From Halobacteriovorax sp. (GTDB lineage: Bacteria > Bdellovibrionota > Bacteriovoracia > Bacteriovoracales > Bacteriovoracaceae): a stretch of DNA of 64,000 nt. This document shows positions 33,722 through 42,310 of the stretch, one piece after another (the stretch's first letter is position 1; the number at the start of each line of letters is the position of its first letter). The notes beneath the pieces are model-generated. The model was not told the DNA's origin, did no database searches, and saw only the letters and a program-made list of their open reading frames with translations. The stretch covers positions 186,001 through 250,000 of the forward strand of contig PBIO01000017.1 of assembly GCA_002720865.1 (NCBI GenBank), written 5' to 3'. A program made the position numbers and the translations under genes.

Positions 33722-35935
33722 ATGAAATTATTATTAATTCCTTTTCTAATGCTTGCATTTTCTTTTAACGCTTTTGCAGACGGTCAGCCAGACTTTAGAA
33801 AGCTTCAAGAGATCGCTCGTATTATTCACTCAGAGAACACGTCTTACAGGACTGACAAAGGGTGGGAGAAGATTACTGAACTGATGAATCAAGTTGAAAT
33901 TTTTGACGAGTCAGTTAAAAGAATGATGAGCACATTTTGCTCAGATGAACCAAACAAGTCGGTTCTAATTGTTGGTGAGCCAAGTGATACTTTTAAGTAT
34001 CTATTTGCTCGTCTTGCTAAAATGAGTCCAGAAGAAGGCTGTAAGCGTCTATCTCATATGGACCTTATCACGGCCAAGCTACAAGGTTATATGTACGTTG
34101 GTACAACTGAAAGAAACTGGCGCGATTTTATTGAAAAGCCTGCTTACAATAAAGACGTTGTTCTTTATGTAAATAACCTGGCACTTCTAATTGGTATCGG
34201 TACAAGTATGAACCGCGATGTGGGGATTGAGTCTACTTATATCAACGCCGTAAAAACTGGTCAGTTAAAGTCTGTGGCTTTCCTTAATAAGTACGATTAC
34301 AAAAGACTTATTCACGGAAGACATGCTTACGTTTTAAATGGTTTCCAAGAAACTATTAATGTTGATGATCTAAAGATGGCACAAGTTGATAAGCTTGTTC
34401 GTACTTACCTTGACCTTAATGCTCCTCATATTAAGATGAGTGATAAGGTGGCTAATTTTATGTACAGAAATATTCAGTACTATCAGCCAAACCTAATGGA
34501 GCCACAAAGAACAATGAATGTTGTTCTGTCTTTGATTCGTCAAAACCCGACTAAAACAACTCGTTTTAGAACTGATGTAAAGTCTCCTAATCCATATGGA
34601 GCAAACATCAAAGAAGAGTATATTATTGATCGTCCAGATGCGGTTGCTATGGGTCTGAACTTTGAATATTTTATGACTGAAGCAAATCGCGACCGTCTTA
34701 GAATTTATGACTTTCATACAAATGAGCTTCTTCAAACCATGACTGGAAAGCTTGGTGCTGTTAGATCAAATAACTTTGAAACTAATAAGCTAAGACTTGA
34801 ATTTACTTCTGATGGGTCTGTTCAAGACAAAGGTTTCAAAATTGATGCGATTGTTGAGCAAAAAACTGAGGACGTGGTTCTTACTGTTGAGCAAGTTCGT
34901 AAGGCCATTATGGAAATGGTTCAAGTTCCAGACTGGATCATCAAAAGAGATTACCAGGTAGTAAGAAACCTTCCAGCGATGCTTGAAGAAGATGTTGTTG
35001 GTATTCATATGGCCAAAAAAGCCGTTATCAAGGCCTTCAAAGTTGGTTATGTTGCTGGTCGTACTGATGAAAAACCAGCTGGAGCTCTAATGCTTGTAGG
35101 TCCTACTGGTACTGGTAAGTCTTACATCGCTAAGAAAGCTGCTGAGTTCATGGATATGAAGCTAGTTACTCTAGACATGACTCAATATGCGACTCCAGAG
35201 TCTTTTGATAGATTCCTAGAGACTGTAGCTAATAACCTTATCCTTTATCCATATGCTGTTTATCTTTTTGAAGAAATCGACAAGGCCGACACTCGTGTTC
35301 TTGATCGTCTTTACTTCATGATGGACGAAGGGATTTTCTACGATAAAAACCAAAGACCACTTTTTGCTAGAGGATCAATGGTAATGATGACGACCAACGC
35401 TGGTCACGATCTGATTATCCGCGAAAGAAACAATCCAAACCTTCAAAGACTTGTTAACGAAGAACTTCAGAAATTCTATCGTCCAAGTTTTCTAAACCGT
35501 TTTGACAGTATTCCAATTTTTCTTCCTTTTTCTAAAGAAGAATTTCATCAGTTAGCGACAATTATGACGATGAAAAAAGTTAAGAAAATGAAAGAGTATT
35601 TTGACTGGAATGCAACTGTAGACGAAGAAGTTATTCGTTTTATGGGAGAAAATGGTGGTTCAGATCTTTACGGTGCTCGTCCAATGGAAAGAATGGTTGA
35701 GAACGTAATTTCTGTTGGTATCTCTGAATACCAAATCCAAAGAGGAACTATTGAATTTGGTGACTCATTTAAGATTTCAAAAGTTCGCGGAGAAAAACTT
35801 AAGTTTAAGATTTCTGTGAATGGTCGTGGTGGTGTTAACTACGAAGTAGACATGGATAATAACTCCGGTCTTATTGATTTCTCAGCTACGTTCCCTGAAC
35901 TAGCGAAGCTTTTCCAAGAAAACAGAATGTACTAA
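33722..35935 (+). CDS. Exported Clp/Hsp100-type AAA+ ATPase with degenerate first domain
   Basis: 737 aa. The N-terminus LLLIPFLMLAFSFNAFA|DG is a textbook Sec signal peptide, with an excellent ribosome site (AGGAGAAAGAG). Residues 75-200 follow the Clp D1 plan but with lost motifs: VLIVGEPSDTFKYLF replaces Walker A and VVLYVNNLALLIGIGTS replaces Walker B. D2 is largely intact: Walker A GPTGTGKS (460-467), Walker B YLFEEIDKA (Glu for the usual Asp), sensor-1 TTNAG, an Arg finger in FLNRFDS, and sensor-2 YGARPMERM. There is no ClpP loop. Codons are of the highly expressed type (frequent CGT, GTT). An Hsp100 outside the cytoplasm is unexpected. Confidence 0.85.
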   Translation: MKLLLIPFLMLAFSFNAFADGQPDFRKLQEIARIIHSENTSYRTDKGWEKITELMNQVEIFDESVKRMMSTFCSDEPNKSVLIVGEPSDTFKYLFARLAKMSPEEGCKRLSHMDLITAKLQGYMYVGTTERNWRDFIEKPAYNKDVVLYVNNLALLIGIGTSMNRDVGIESTYINAVKTGQLKSVAFLNKYDYKRLIHGRHAYVLNGFQETINVDDLKMAQVDKLVRTYLDLNAPHIKMSDKVANFMYRNIQYYQPNLMEPQRTMNVVLSLIRQNPTKTTRFRTDVKSPNPYGANIKEEYIIDRPDAVAMGLNFEYFMTEANRDRLRIYDFHTNELLQTMTGKLGAVRSNNFETNKLRLEFTSDGSVQDKGFKIDAIVEQKTEDVVLTVEQVRKAIMEMVQVPDWIIKRDYQVVRNLPAMLEEDVVGIHMAKKAVIKAFKVGYVAGRTDEKPAGALMLVGPTGTGKSYIAKKAAEFMDMKLVTLDMTQYATPESFDRFLETVANNLILYPYAVYLFEEIDKADTRVLDRLYFMMDEGIFYDKNQRPLFARGSMVMMTTNAGHDLIIRERNNPNLQRLVNEELQKFYRPSFLNRFDSIPIFLPFSKEEFHQLATIMTMKKVKKMKEYFDWNATVDEEVIRFMGENGGSDLYGARPMERMVENVISVGISEYQIQRGTIEFGDSFKISKVRGEKLKFKISVNGRGGVNYEVDMDNNSGLIDFSATFPELAKLFQENRMY

Positions 35936-35942
35936 TTCTGAT

Positions 35943-35973
35943 GGGCGCCTATAAAGGCGCCCTTTTCTTTTTT
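35943..35973 (+). terminator. Rho-independent terminator after the AAA+ gene
   Basis: GGGCGCCT-ATAA-AGGCGCCC is a perfect 8-bp GC-rich stem followed by TTTTCTTTTTT. Confidence 0.92.
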
Positions 35974-36038
35974 AAAAAATCCTACCAAAAATTTGAAAAA
36001 AAACTTACTGTAAATTATGAGCATGTTAAGTTTCGCTC

Positions 36039-36875
36039 ATGAATCTATCTGATAATAATCTACTCAAAAAAATTAAAAAACTTAGAGAACTTGAAAGAAG
36101 GACTCAATGCCAAATTATAGCTCACCTTGAAGAAGTCCATAAACGAAGGCTGTATGCTGATTTAGGATATTCTTCCCTCTTTAAATATATGGTAAAGGAA
36201 TTAGGCTATTCAGAAGGAGCCGCCGGTAGAAGACTGGGCGCCCTTAGATTATCTCAAAAAACCCCACTGGCAAAAAAGATGATTGAAACAGGAGAGCTTA
36301 GTTTAAGTGTGGCTTCCGATGCGTTTAGATTTTGTAAGGCCATGAATAAGTCCTCTACTAAAAAGGTCCTAGGAAAGCTTAAAAACAAATCTAAAGACGA
36401 AGCTAAACTTGAGTTCCTAAAGATAACGCCTAGCGACTCCGCTGAGAAGCGTGAAGTTCGACAAAGAGTAAGTACGGTTGCCACGAGAATACATCTAAAC
36501 TTAGCTAATTCCACAATTAGTAAACTAGAAAAAGTTAAAGCAATAAAAAAGTTATCTACTGAAGATGTCTTAGAGTACCTTTTAGACAAAGAACTTGAAG
36601 AATTATCCTCCGATCTTTTCAAAATTAAAAAAAGCCGTGGTTCTAAAGGCCGCAACATACCTACAAGTGTAAAAAAACAAGTTAAAGCTCGCGCTGAATT
36701 TAAATGTGAGTTTCCTGGTTGTAATGAAATTCATAATTTAGAATTTGAACATATAGTTCCATACGCTAAAGGTGGAACTCATGAATTAGAAAACATACTC
36801 CTTTACTGTAAGACTCATAATCAAAGAGCAGCAATAAAAGAATTTGGCCTCCATAAGATGAATAAATATTTTTGA
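36039..36875 (+). CDS. HNH endonuclease-domain protein
   Basis: 278 aa. The N-terminal 200 residues are helical, like the DUF222-type region in front of many HNH domains (HLEEVHKRRLYADLGYSSLFKYMVKELGYSEGAA). The HNH nuclease is C-terminal: zinc Cys pair CEFPGC, catalytic LEFEHIVPYAKGG (His-Ile), ENILLYCKTHN. Stand-alone genes of this kind occur in several copies in Bdellovibrio-type genomes. Whether it acts in defence, prey DNA degradation or as a selfish gene cannot be told. Ribosome site weak. Confidence 0.88.
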   Translation: MNLSDNNLLKKIKKLRELERRTQCQIIAHLEEVHKRRLYADLGYSSLFKYMVKELGYSEGAAGRRLGALRLSQKTPLAKKMIETGELSLSVASDAFRFCKAMNKSSTKKVLGKLKNKSKDEAKLEFLKITPSDSAEKREVRQRVSTVATRIHLNLANSTISKLEKVKAIKKLSTEDVLEYLLDKELEELSSDLFKIKKSRGSKGRNIPTSVKKQVKARAEFKCEFPGCNEIHNLEFEHIVPYAKGGTHELENILLYCKTHNQRAAIKEFGLHKMNKYF

Positions 36876-37021
36876 GAGTTTTGGCAGGCAACTTATCTGA
36901 CCAAACCGGGCCATTTTTGCCCAAATTCCAGGAATATACGCAGTTTAAATAACTATGGTACAATATACTTAATAGCCCCTTCTCATGGGGCTCCCCACTG
37001 ACGAGATGTAGAGGAGGGAGT

Positions 37022-37699
37022 ATGAGAAGCAAGCTGGGAGAGTACTATTCATTTGCGGTAATCACTATGACCTTGGTCTTTGCGGGATCAGTTTTCGCCA
37101 TAGATAAAACCCACGACTTCCAGGTTGATCTCGATCAAGAACAATGCCTCTTTGAAATTCTTCATTCCCCTATTACTAAATTAAGATATCCAAATATTCT
37201 TTCTGATAGCATCGATGGTAAAAGTTTTGCCATGCTTAAGGAGATGGACTCCTTTTGTGCCTGCAGTGTTCAAAAAAGAAAAGATGAACTAACTCAAAAG
37301 AAAACGGATAAAATGAGCTGGCGCTTTAGAGATAAAAAAGAAGGTCTTGGAAAAGAGGACCAATGCGCCCTAGCCAAGTTCTCTGACGAAACCATGGACC
37401 TCTATTATCATGTTGTGGTTTCAAACCGTTTTCGAAGAGACCTAGAAGAAACCATAAATAATCGAATGGCCCAGGGGATGCGTATTATTGCTTCAGACTT
37501 ATCAGTACAAGGACAAACAACTTGTATGGAATCAAAAATCCTAAAGAGATGCACTCGTATCAAATCATTAAGGTCTACCTATCAATGTATAGAAGAAACA
37601 ACTAACGACCCAAGGTTAATGGATAAAATCTCACTTGAGTGCCCAAATTTAATTGAAAAAACTAATTATAAAATCGCTGGTGATGATCTAAGAATTTAG
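37022..37699 (+). CDS. Exported protein of unknown function
   Basis: 225 aa with a signal peptide (YSFAVITMTLVFAGSVFA) and a strong GAGGAGGG ribosome site. The mature chain contains about ten Cys, for example SFCACSVQKRK, TTCMESKILKRC and YQCIEE, suggesting disulfides, in helical surroundings. No family recognised. The acetyltransferase-like gene begins 13 bp after it on the same strand. Confidence 0.78.
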   Translation: MRSKLGEYYSFAVITMTLVFAGSVFAIDKTHDFQVDLDQEQCLFEILHSPITKLRYPNILSDSIDGKSFAMLKEMDSFCACSVQKRKDELTQKKTDKMSWRFRDKKEGLGKEDQCALAKFSDETMDLYYHVVVSNRFRRDLEETINNRMAQGMRIIASDLSVQGQTTCMESKILKRCTRIKSLRSTYQCIEETTNDPRLMDKISLECPNLIEKTNYKIAGDDLRI

Positions 37700-37712
37700 T
37701 TAAGATTTTCTA

Positions 37713-38132
37713 ATGAACTTGGTCCCACTCTCTCCTATTGATCTTTTTAAAGCTAAGGATATCTTAAAAGCTTCTCCTGTTTTTGTGAGATCTAGTAATA
37801 TTTCTGACCTACAAAGTTTTTGTGAAAACCTATTCATGGAAGAGATCCCCGGTGAGCCAGAAATTATTTCAATCGAAGACAAAGAATCCCCTATAGGCTT
37901 TTTTAAAGTATCTAAAAACTTTCCCATGCCCGGGTTCATACATTTAAGAATTCTCGTAATTAGAGAGGATAATAAAATAAAACAAGTAGCAAAAGAAGTT
38001 ATTTCTAAACTTAGAATGGGCCAAACTATATGGATTGACTCTCCAAAACATCAATTTAATGAAGAGTTTTGGAAGCAGCTGGGCTTTACTGAAGAGGCCG
38101 GACGCTGGGTCCTTCAGCCATCTAACATATGA
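37713..38132 (+). CDS. Small protein, possibly GNAT-like acetyltransferase
   Basis: 139 aa. The central strand GFFKVSK, the strand IHLRILVIRED and the C-terminal FWKQLGFTEEAGRW are in the order of a GNAT fold with its W/Y-x-x-L-G-F end, but the acetyl-CoA-binding Q/R-x-x-G-x-G/A loop is missing, so activity is doubtful. Co-directional with the upstream exported protein; the last 19 bp overlap the convergent cyclic-nucleotide-binding gene. Confidence 0.6.
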   Translation: MNLVPLSPIDLFKAKDILKASPVFVRSSNISDLQSFCENLFMEEIPGEPEIISIEDKESPIGFFKVSKNFPMPGFIHLRILVIREDNKIKQVAKEVISKLRMGQTIWIDSPKHQFNEEFWKQLGFTEEAGRWVLQPSNI

Positions 38133-38569
38133 GAAAATTCCATAAGTAGATTATTATTGGCCATATGAGAAGAAAGAATTTCTATGACGTTTCGATAAAC
38201 AATATTACCGGCCACTGGCTCTTCCTCAACAAAAGTGAATAAATCGTCTTTATGAAGTTTTAAGACTTCCGTATTCATCACAGAATTTACATTGGCCGAA
38301 CGATTTCTTTTTGTAAAAACCGCCATCTCCCCAACGCAAAGTCCCGGATCTATTAACGCTAATGTTTCTCCTGCATCACCAACTACGGCCAGCCTACCGG
38401 TAAGAACAATTAGGATTTCTTCCCCAGGCTTATTGGCCTCTAGTACATTATCATCTTCTTCGTAGGTAACTCTGGTGCAAACACCAACTAGTCTTTCTAG
38501 GTTTTTAGGTGAGAGGCCCTTGAAAACAGCTATATTGTTAATGATTTTTGCATACTCTGAAGCATCCAT
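38114..38569 (-). CDS. Cyclic-nucleotide-binding domain protein
   Basis: About 151 aa from the ATG at 38569; the open frame extends to a GTG at 38626 but TAGGGA lies 5 bases upstream of the 38569 ATG, which I prefer. One cNMP-binding domain: IAVFKGLSPKNLERLV, EEILIVLTGRLAVV, and a cassette GEMAVFTKRNRSANV. The C-terminal helix (IVYRNVIEILSSHMANNN) lacks a DNA-binding domain. Its binding cassette contains R-S-A-N where cAMP-binding proteins have R-x-A/S-T, so ligand binding is uncertain. Confidence 0.85.
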   Translation of the reverse strand: MDASEYAKIINNIAVFKGLSPKNLERLVGVCTRVTYEEDDNVLEANKPGEEILIVLTGRLAVVGDAGETLALIDPGLCVGEMAVFTKRNRSANVNSVMNTEVLKLHKDDLFTFVEEEPVAGNIVYRNVIEILSSHMANNNLLMEFSHMLDG

Positions 38570-38756
38570 AATTTCCCTACTTAGTTTATTTTTATTTATA
38601 TTATCAAAGTACATAAAATTAGCCACAAAATAAGAGCAGAAATTATAATGCGTACATAAATACTAGGAGATTTAGTTCCGAACTTCTGTCTAAAAAAATT
38701 CACTCTTTTAGTTTCATAATTGAGTTATAATAAACACATAACATCTGGAAAATATT

Positions 38757-40118
38757 GTGAACGTTTTAGTAGTAGAAAGTAATCCCAAGGCCATTAGCCT
38801 TTTAAGCTCTGCCCTTCGTGCGGAGTTTGGAGCTAAAGTCCATGTTGAAAAACATGGTACCCCCGGGACTGCTTATATTTCAGAAAACCCTATGCTCGAC
38901 TTAGTCGTTGTCAGAAGCATAAACCCATCACCAGATCATAATGCTGAAGAGACTGCTCGAATTGTTTTAAACTATATTTACGATAATGAGCTTACCTGTA
39001 AGGTTTTGGTTCTCGGTGAATTTGAAGCCGCAGGGTTTGAATATGCTCACTTACCGGAAAGATTTAAAGTCAGCGACTTTACCACCCTAGTTAGAAAAAC
39101 CCTTGGGATAACTCTAGAAAAATTAAAAGAGTTAAAGCTAGGCGACTATATTCCCATCGATATTCAAAACTTTTATGTAATGAACAAGGCCCCCTGTGAT
39201 ACCTATATCAAATTGGCCAGGTCTACTGGAGATCAATATGTTAAAAGGATTCATAGCGGTGATGAGTTTGATAAAGCTGCCATTCAAAAATATGAAGCAC
39301 AAGGAGTAAAAGAACTTCATATCCCGACAGATCAAAAAAACCACTTTCTAGAGGCACAGCTTAAACAGTACTTGGGATCCATTACAGATATCACAAAACC
39401 AGAGCCAGTCCTCGTTGAGCTTAGATCAGACGCTTATGATATTAATAAAACACTTATCAATAATACCGGTGTTACAGAACAAATGATTTTGATGAGTCAG
39501 GCTTCTATTAAGGCCATGGCACAATCAGTGGTCCAAAATAAGAAGCTAGGTGGTCTTTTAAAAAATATCCTAAATAATAAAGGATCATTTGCTTATAAGC
39601 ATAGCTACTTGATTAGTGTTTTTGCCTCAGCTGTTATGCCAAAACTTGAGTGGTCAGAAAAAAAACAATTTGAAGCCAATGTTGAAAGGATAACTTTTGC
39701 TGCTTTTTTCCACGATATTTTATTAACAGAAGAAAAACATATTAGAATTAGAAATAAGCTTGATCTCTATCAGGCAAAACTTGAAGCTAAAGAAAAAGAC
39801 CTGGTTCTTGAGCATGCCCATAATATGGCCACTTTTATACATGAAATGAAGCATGCCCCAAGGGGTGCTGAGCAAATAATCCGAGAACATCATGGCATGA
39901 GAAATGGGATTGGATTTGCTGAAGTCTATACTTCTAGTCTTGGGGCCATGAGTATAATGTTTATCGTCTTAGAGGATTTTGTTTCTAGTCTATTAGACTT
40001 TAAAGAAAAAGGTCTAACTATTAAAGAAATTTTGGAAAATATGAATGAAACCTATCAGCTCCCTTCATACCGAAAGATTATCGCCGCCCTTCAAGAGGCC
40101 CTAACAGATTCTTTTTAG
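38757..40118 (+). CDS. Pseudo-receiver plus HD (HD-GYP-like) signalling protein
   Basis: 453 aa from a GTG. Residues 1-110 follow a receiver fold (MNVLVVESNP) but the phosphoacceptor is Arg (DLVVVRS), so it cannot be phosphorylated there. The C-terminal 200 residues are an HD-hydrolase of HD-GYP shape: KHSYLISVFA, FFHDI (about 319), EHAHNM and REHHGMRNGIGF, where HH-E-x-x-x-G-x-G-Y-P is degenerate. The function could be a c-di-GMP-binding or -cleaving output or a scaffold. Paralogous in plan to the protein at 60198-62405. Confidence 0.82.
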   Translation: MNVLVVESNPKAISLLSSALRAEFGAKVHVEKHGTPGTAYISENPMLDLVVVRSINPSPDHNAEETARIVLNYIYDNELTCKVLVLGEFEAAGFEYAHLPERFKVSDFTTLVRKTLGITLEKLKELKLGDYIPIDIQNFYVMNKAPCDTYIKLARSTGDQYVKRIHSGDEFDKAAIQKYEAQGVKELHIPTDQKNHFLEAQLKQYLGSITDITKPEPVLVELRSDAYDINKTLINNTGVTEQMILMSQASIKAMAQSVVQNKKLGGLLKNILNNKGSFAYKHSYLISVFASAVMPKLEWSEKKQFEANVERITFAAFFHDILLTEEKHIRIRNKLDLYQAKLEAKEKDLVLEHAHNMATFIHEMKHAPRGAEQIIREHHGMRNGIGFAEVYTSSLGAMSIMFIVLEDFVSSLLDFKEKGLTIKEILENMNETYQLPSYRKIIAALQEALTDSF

Positions 40119-40906
40119 ATTTCAGATTTTCCACGTTTATAGATGACCTGGGTCATAAGACCTTCTCTATCGTATTCCTCCCAGGTGCCTTCCTTTAAGT
40201 TTTCTTTATACTCACCCTTCGCCTTTATTTCTCCCGTAGCAAAATAAAATGTCCAAGGACCAGCTTTTTCACTGCTAATATAAACTCCCTCGGCCATAAG
40301 CTGTCCATTGGGATAATAATGCTTCCATTCCCCTACTCTTAGCTTTTTTTCTAACTCACCACTAAGGGCCACAGTTCCATCATCGTATTTAAGCTCAAAT
40401 TCCCCAGTCGAGCTTGCCGAATCAAACCCAGTTCCATTAACGACCGAATCGCTTGGTAAATTCCATTCAAAACTCCCAATGGAAAAGTTTTCTTGTAAGC
40501 TTCTCATGGAGGCTAAAAAGGATTTTCTGGCCGTCATAATTTGAGCAGTGCTAGGTTTTTTTAAGTATTCTTTTTCATCTCGATAAGATGATCTCGTACG
40601 ATCATCTAAAGAGTTTAAAAACTCTTGCTCTTGAGGATGTTCATAAAGAGCGAATAGTAAAGTTTGAACTCCTCCAGCGACGCCAGAGTAGATTTTTTGC
40701 ATCTCTTCAGAGCTATAATTAAAAATATAACCAAAATCTGTCATATTCGACATGGCCGCCATGAGATAAACAGGATCCTCTAAAATAGCGACCTGAACAA
40801 CCTTAATACGGGTTTTCTCGTTCATGCTTTCAAGGGATCCGACGAACTTTTTAAAACCCTCAAGGCCCTTTTTCTTATGTTTTCCTAAGGTGTTCATAGA
40901 GCGCAA
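40115..40906 (-). CDS. MORN-variant (YwqK-type) repeat protein
   Basis: 263 aa, no signal peptide. Residues 165-260 hold four tandem MORN-like units of about 23 residues (GEWKHYYPNGQLMAEGVY, GPWTFYFATGEIKAKGEY, GTWEEYDREGLMTQVIY) as in proteins labelled YwqK antitoxins. The N-terminal 150 residues are helical. No toxin gene is next to it, so the antitoxin name is unsupported here. It overlaps the convergent HD gene by 4 bp. Confidence 0.85.
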   Translation of the reverse strand: MRSMNTLGKHKKKGLEGFKKFVGSLESMNEKTRIKVVQVAILEDPVYLMAAMSNMTDFGYIFNYSSEEMQKIYSGVAGGVQTLLFALYEHPQEQEFLNSLDDRTRSSYRDEKEYLKKPSTAQIMTARKSFLASMRSLQENFSIGSFEWNLPSDSVVNGTGFDSASSTGEFELKYDDGTVALSGELEKKLRVGEWKHYYPNGQLMAEGVYISSEKAGPWTFYFATGEIKAKGEYKENLKEGTWEEYDREGLMTQVIYKRGKSEI

Positions 40907-41058
40907 TTATACCATAAGAACTCTAAATACTTGATATTTAATAGTTTATATGGGGTAGCTCATTAGATCCGCTTATTAAAACGCATTATAAATGATGTAT
41001 TGACTAGTTGAGTTACGCAGGGGATGTTGCGCCTGACTGGGACTAACATGGAGATACT

Positions 41059-42153
41059 ATGAAACACATTTTATTGGCACTTTCGCTTACTTTTGGTTTC
41101 AACCTACAAGCAAGTGTAGACGGAGCATATTTAGACGCTCCTTATAAGAATTTAATTCATCCGATTGATTCTAAATCGAATTTTAAAAACATAAGCAAAT
41201 CCGACTTTCTTGAAATGCAAGAGATCATGACACCTGTTAGAGCTCAAGGGGCCCGTGGAACTTGTTCAATCTTTAGTGGTATTGCCATGCTTGAATCAAT
41301 GCTTCTTATGAACTATCAATTCGAAAAAGACTCTCTGGATCTTTCTGAAGAATGGTTAGAGTATTTAATCATGAGAAATAGGACTTCAGATGGGTCTAAC
41401 TCATGGTCTAACTTTAATGCTCTAAGAAATTACGGAGTTCCAACAGAACAAACTTATTCTTATATCGGACAGACATGGGAAGAAAACTCTTTTAATCCGA
41501 TGGCCACTCAAAGATGTGGTCACCTAGAAGGAAGACTAAAAAAATCATGTCTCCTTGGACATAGAGACCCAAGACTTCTAAACACTCCTTCACAAGTTCT
41601 TCAATCTGAAGGAAATGAACTATATGATCCGGAATTTGATGAAGCTAGAACTGAAGCTTTTGAATTTAGAAATAACTATATTCAATTTTCAAGCACTAAC
41701 TACAGTGTTTATTATACTCAAGATGTTAAAAGACTTTTGGCCAAGGGAATTCCTCTAACAATGGGAATTGAGTTCTTTTATGGTGCCTGGAACCATAGAA
41801 AGGCTATTGAATTTGGTATTGGTCGTTCGGAAGAAAACTGGACTCTAGGAATTGTTGGATATCCAGAAAGAGGGTCTGTTGACTATAAGGTATCAAGAGA
41901 AAATGGTGCTGGTCACTCAGTTCTAGTCGTTGGTTACGACGATGAAAAAATCGTAAAAACAACTGTTAAGATGCAAGACGGAACGACTAAAGAGTTCACT
42001 TACAAAGGTGTTTACTACTTCAAAAATAGCTGGGGTAAAGGTGGTTTTGGCCGTGACTTTAATGTTGATGGGGAAGTTTTTGACGGCTACGGAATGATCA
42101 CTCAAAAGCATGCTCATGAGCACGGGTCTTTCTACAGAATGCCACTTAAGTAA
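41059..42153 (+). CDS. Exported papain-family (C1) cysteine protease
   Basis: 364 aa with a signal peptide (HILLALSLTFGFNLQA). The catalytic set is complete: Gln63 (PVRAQGARG), Cys69 (TCSIFSG), His near 284 (AGHSVLVVGYDD) and Asn in YYFKNSWGKGGFG. There is no long inhibitory propeptide; about 35 residues separate the signal from the start of the catalytic domain. An exported protease, possibly for prey digestion (inference). Ribosome site ATGGAGATACT. Confidence 0.93.
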   Translation: MKHILLALSLTFGFNLQASVDGAYLDAPYKNLIHPIDSKSNFKNISKSDFLEMQEIMTPVRAQGARGTCSIFSGIAMLESMLLMNYQFEKDSLDLSEEWLEYLIMRNRTSDGSNSWSNFNALRNYGVPTEQTYSYIGQTWEENSFNPMATQRCGHLEGRLKKSCLLGHRDPRLLNTPSQVLQSEGNELYDPEFDEARTEAFEFRNNYIQFSSTNYSVYYTQDVKRLLAKGIPLTMGIEFFYGAWNHRKAIEFGIGRSEENWTLGIVGYPERGSVDYKVSRENGAGHSVLVVGYDDEKIVKTTVKMQDGTTKEFTYKGVYYFKNSWGKGGFGRDFNVDGEVFDGYGMITQKHAHEHGSFYRMPLK

Positions 42154-42172
42154 GTTCATAATAAATCATAAA

Positions 42173-42203
42173 AACGCGGTCTTCCTTAGGCCGCGTTATT
42201 TCT
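42173..42203 (+). terminator. Probable terminator after the papain-family gene
   Basis: AACGCGG (42173-42179) pairs with CCGCGTT (42191-42197), 7 bp, followed by the short T-rich ATTTCT. The T-run is weak. Confidence 0.55.
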
Positions 42204-42310
42204 AAAACAATAAACCGACTCTTTGCCTCCGCATTATTAATTTTTAAGACTAATTCTTATTTATTTCCTATCATTTAAAGATTCTAATTTTTTAATTTAT
42301 AGAGGTAAAA

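Noticed and set aside
36917-36964. TTGCCC and TACAAT upstream of the 225-aa exported gene
   Set aside because: Spacing of 36 bp is far outside the 16-18 bp needed.
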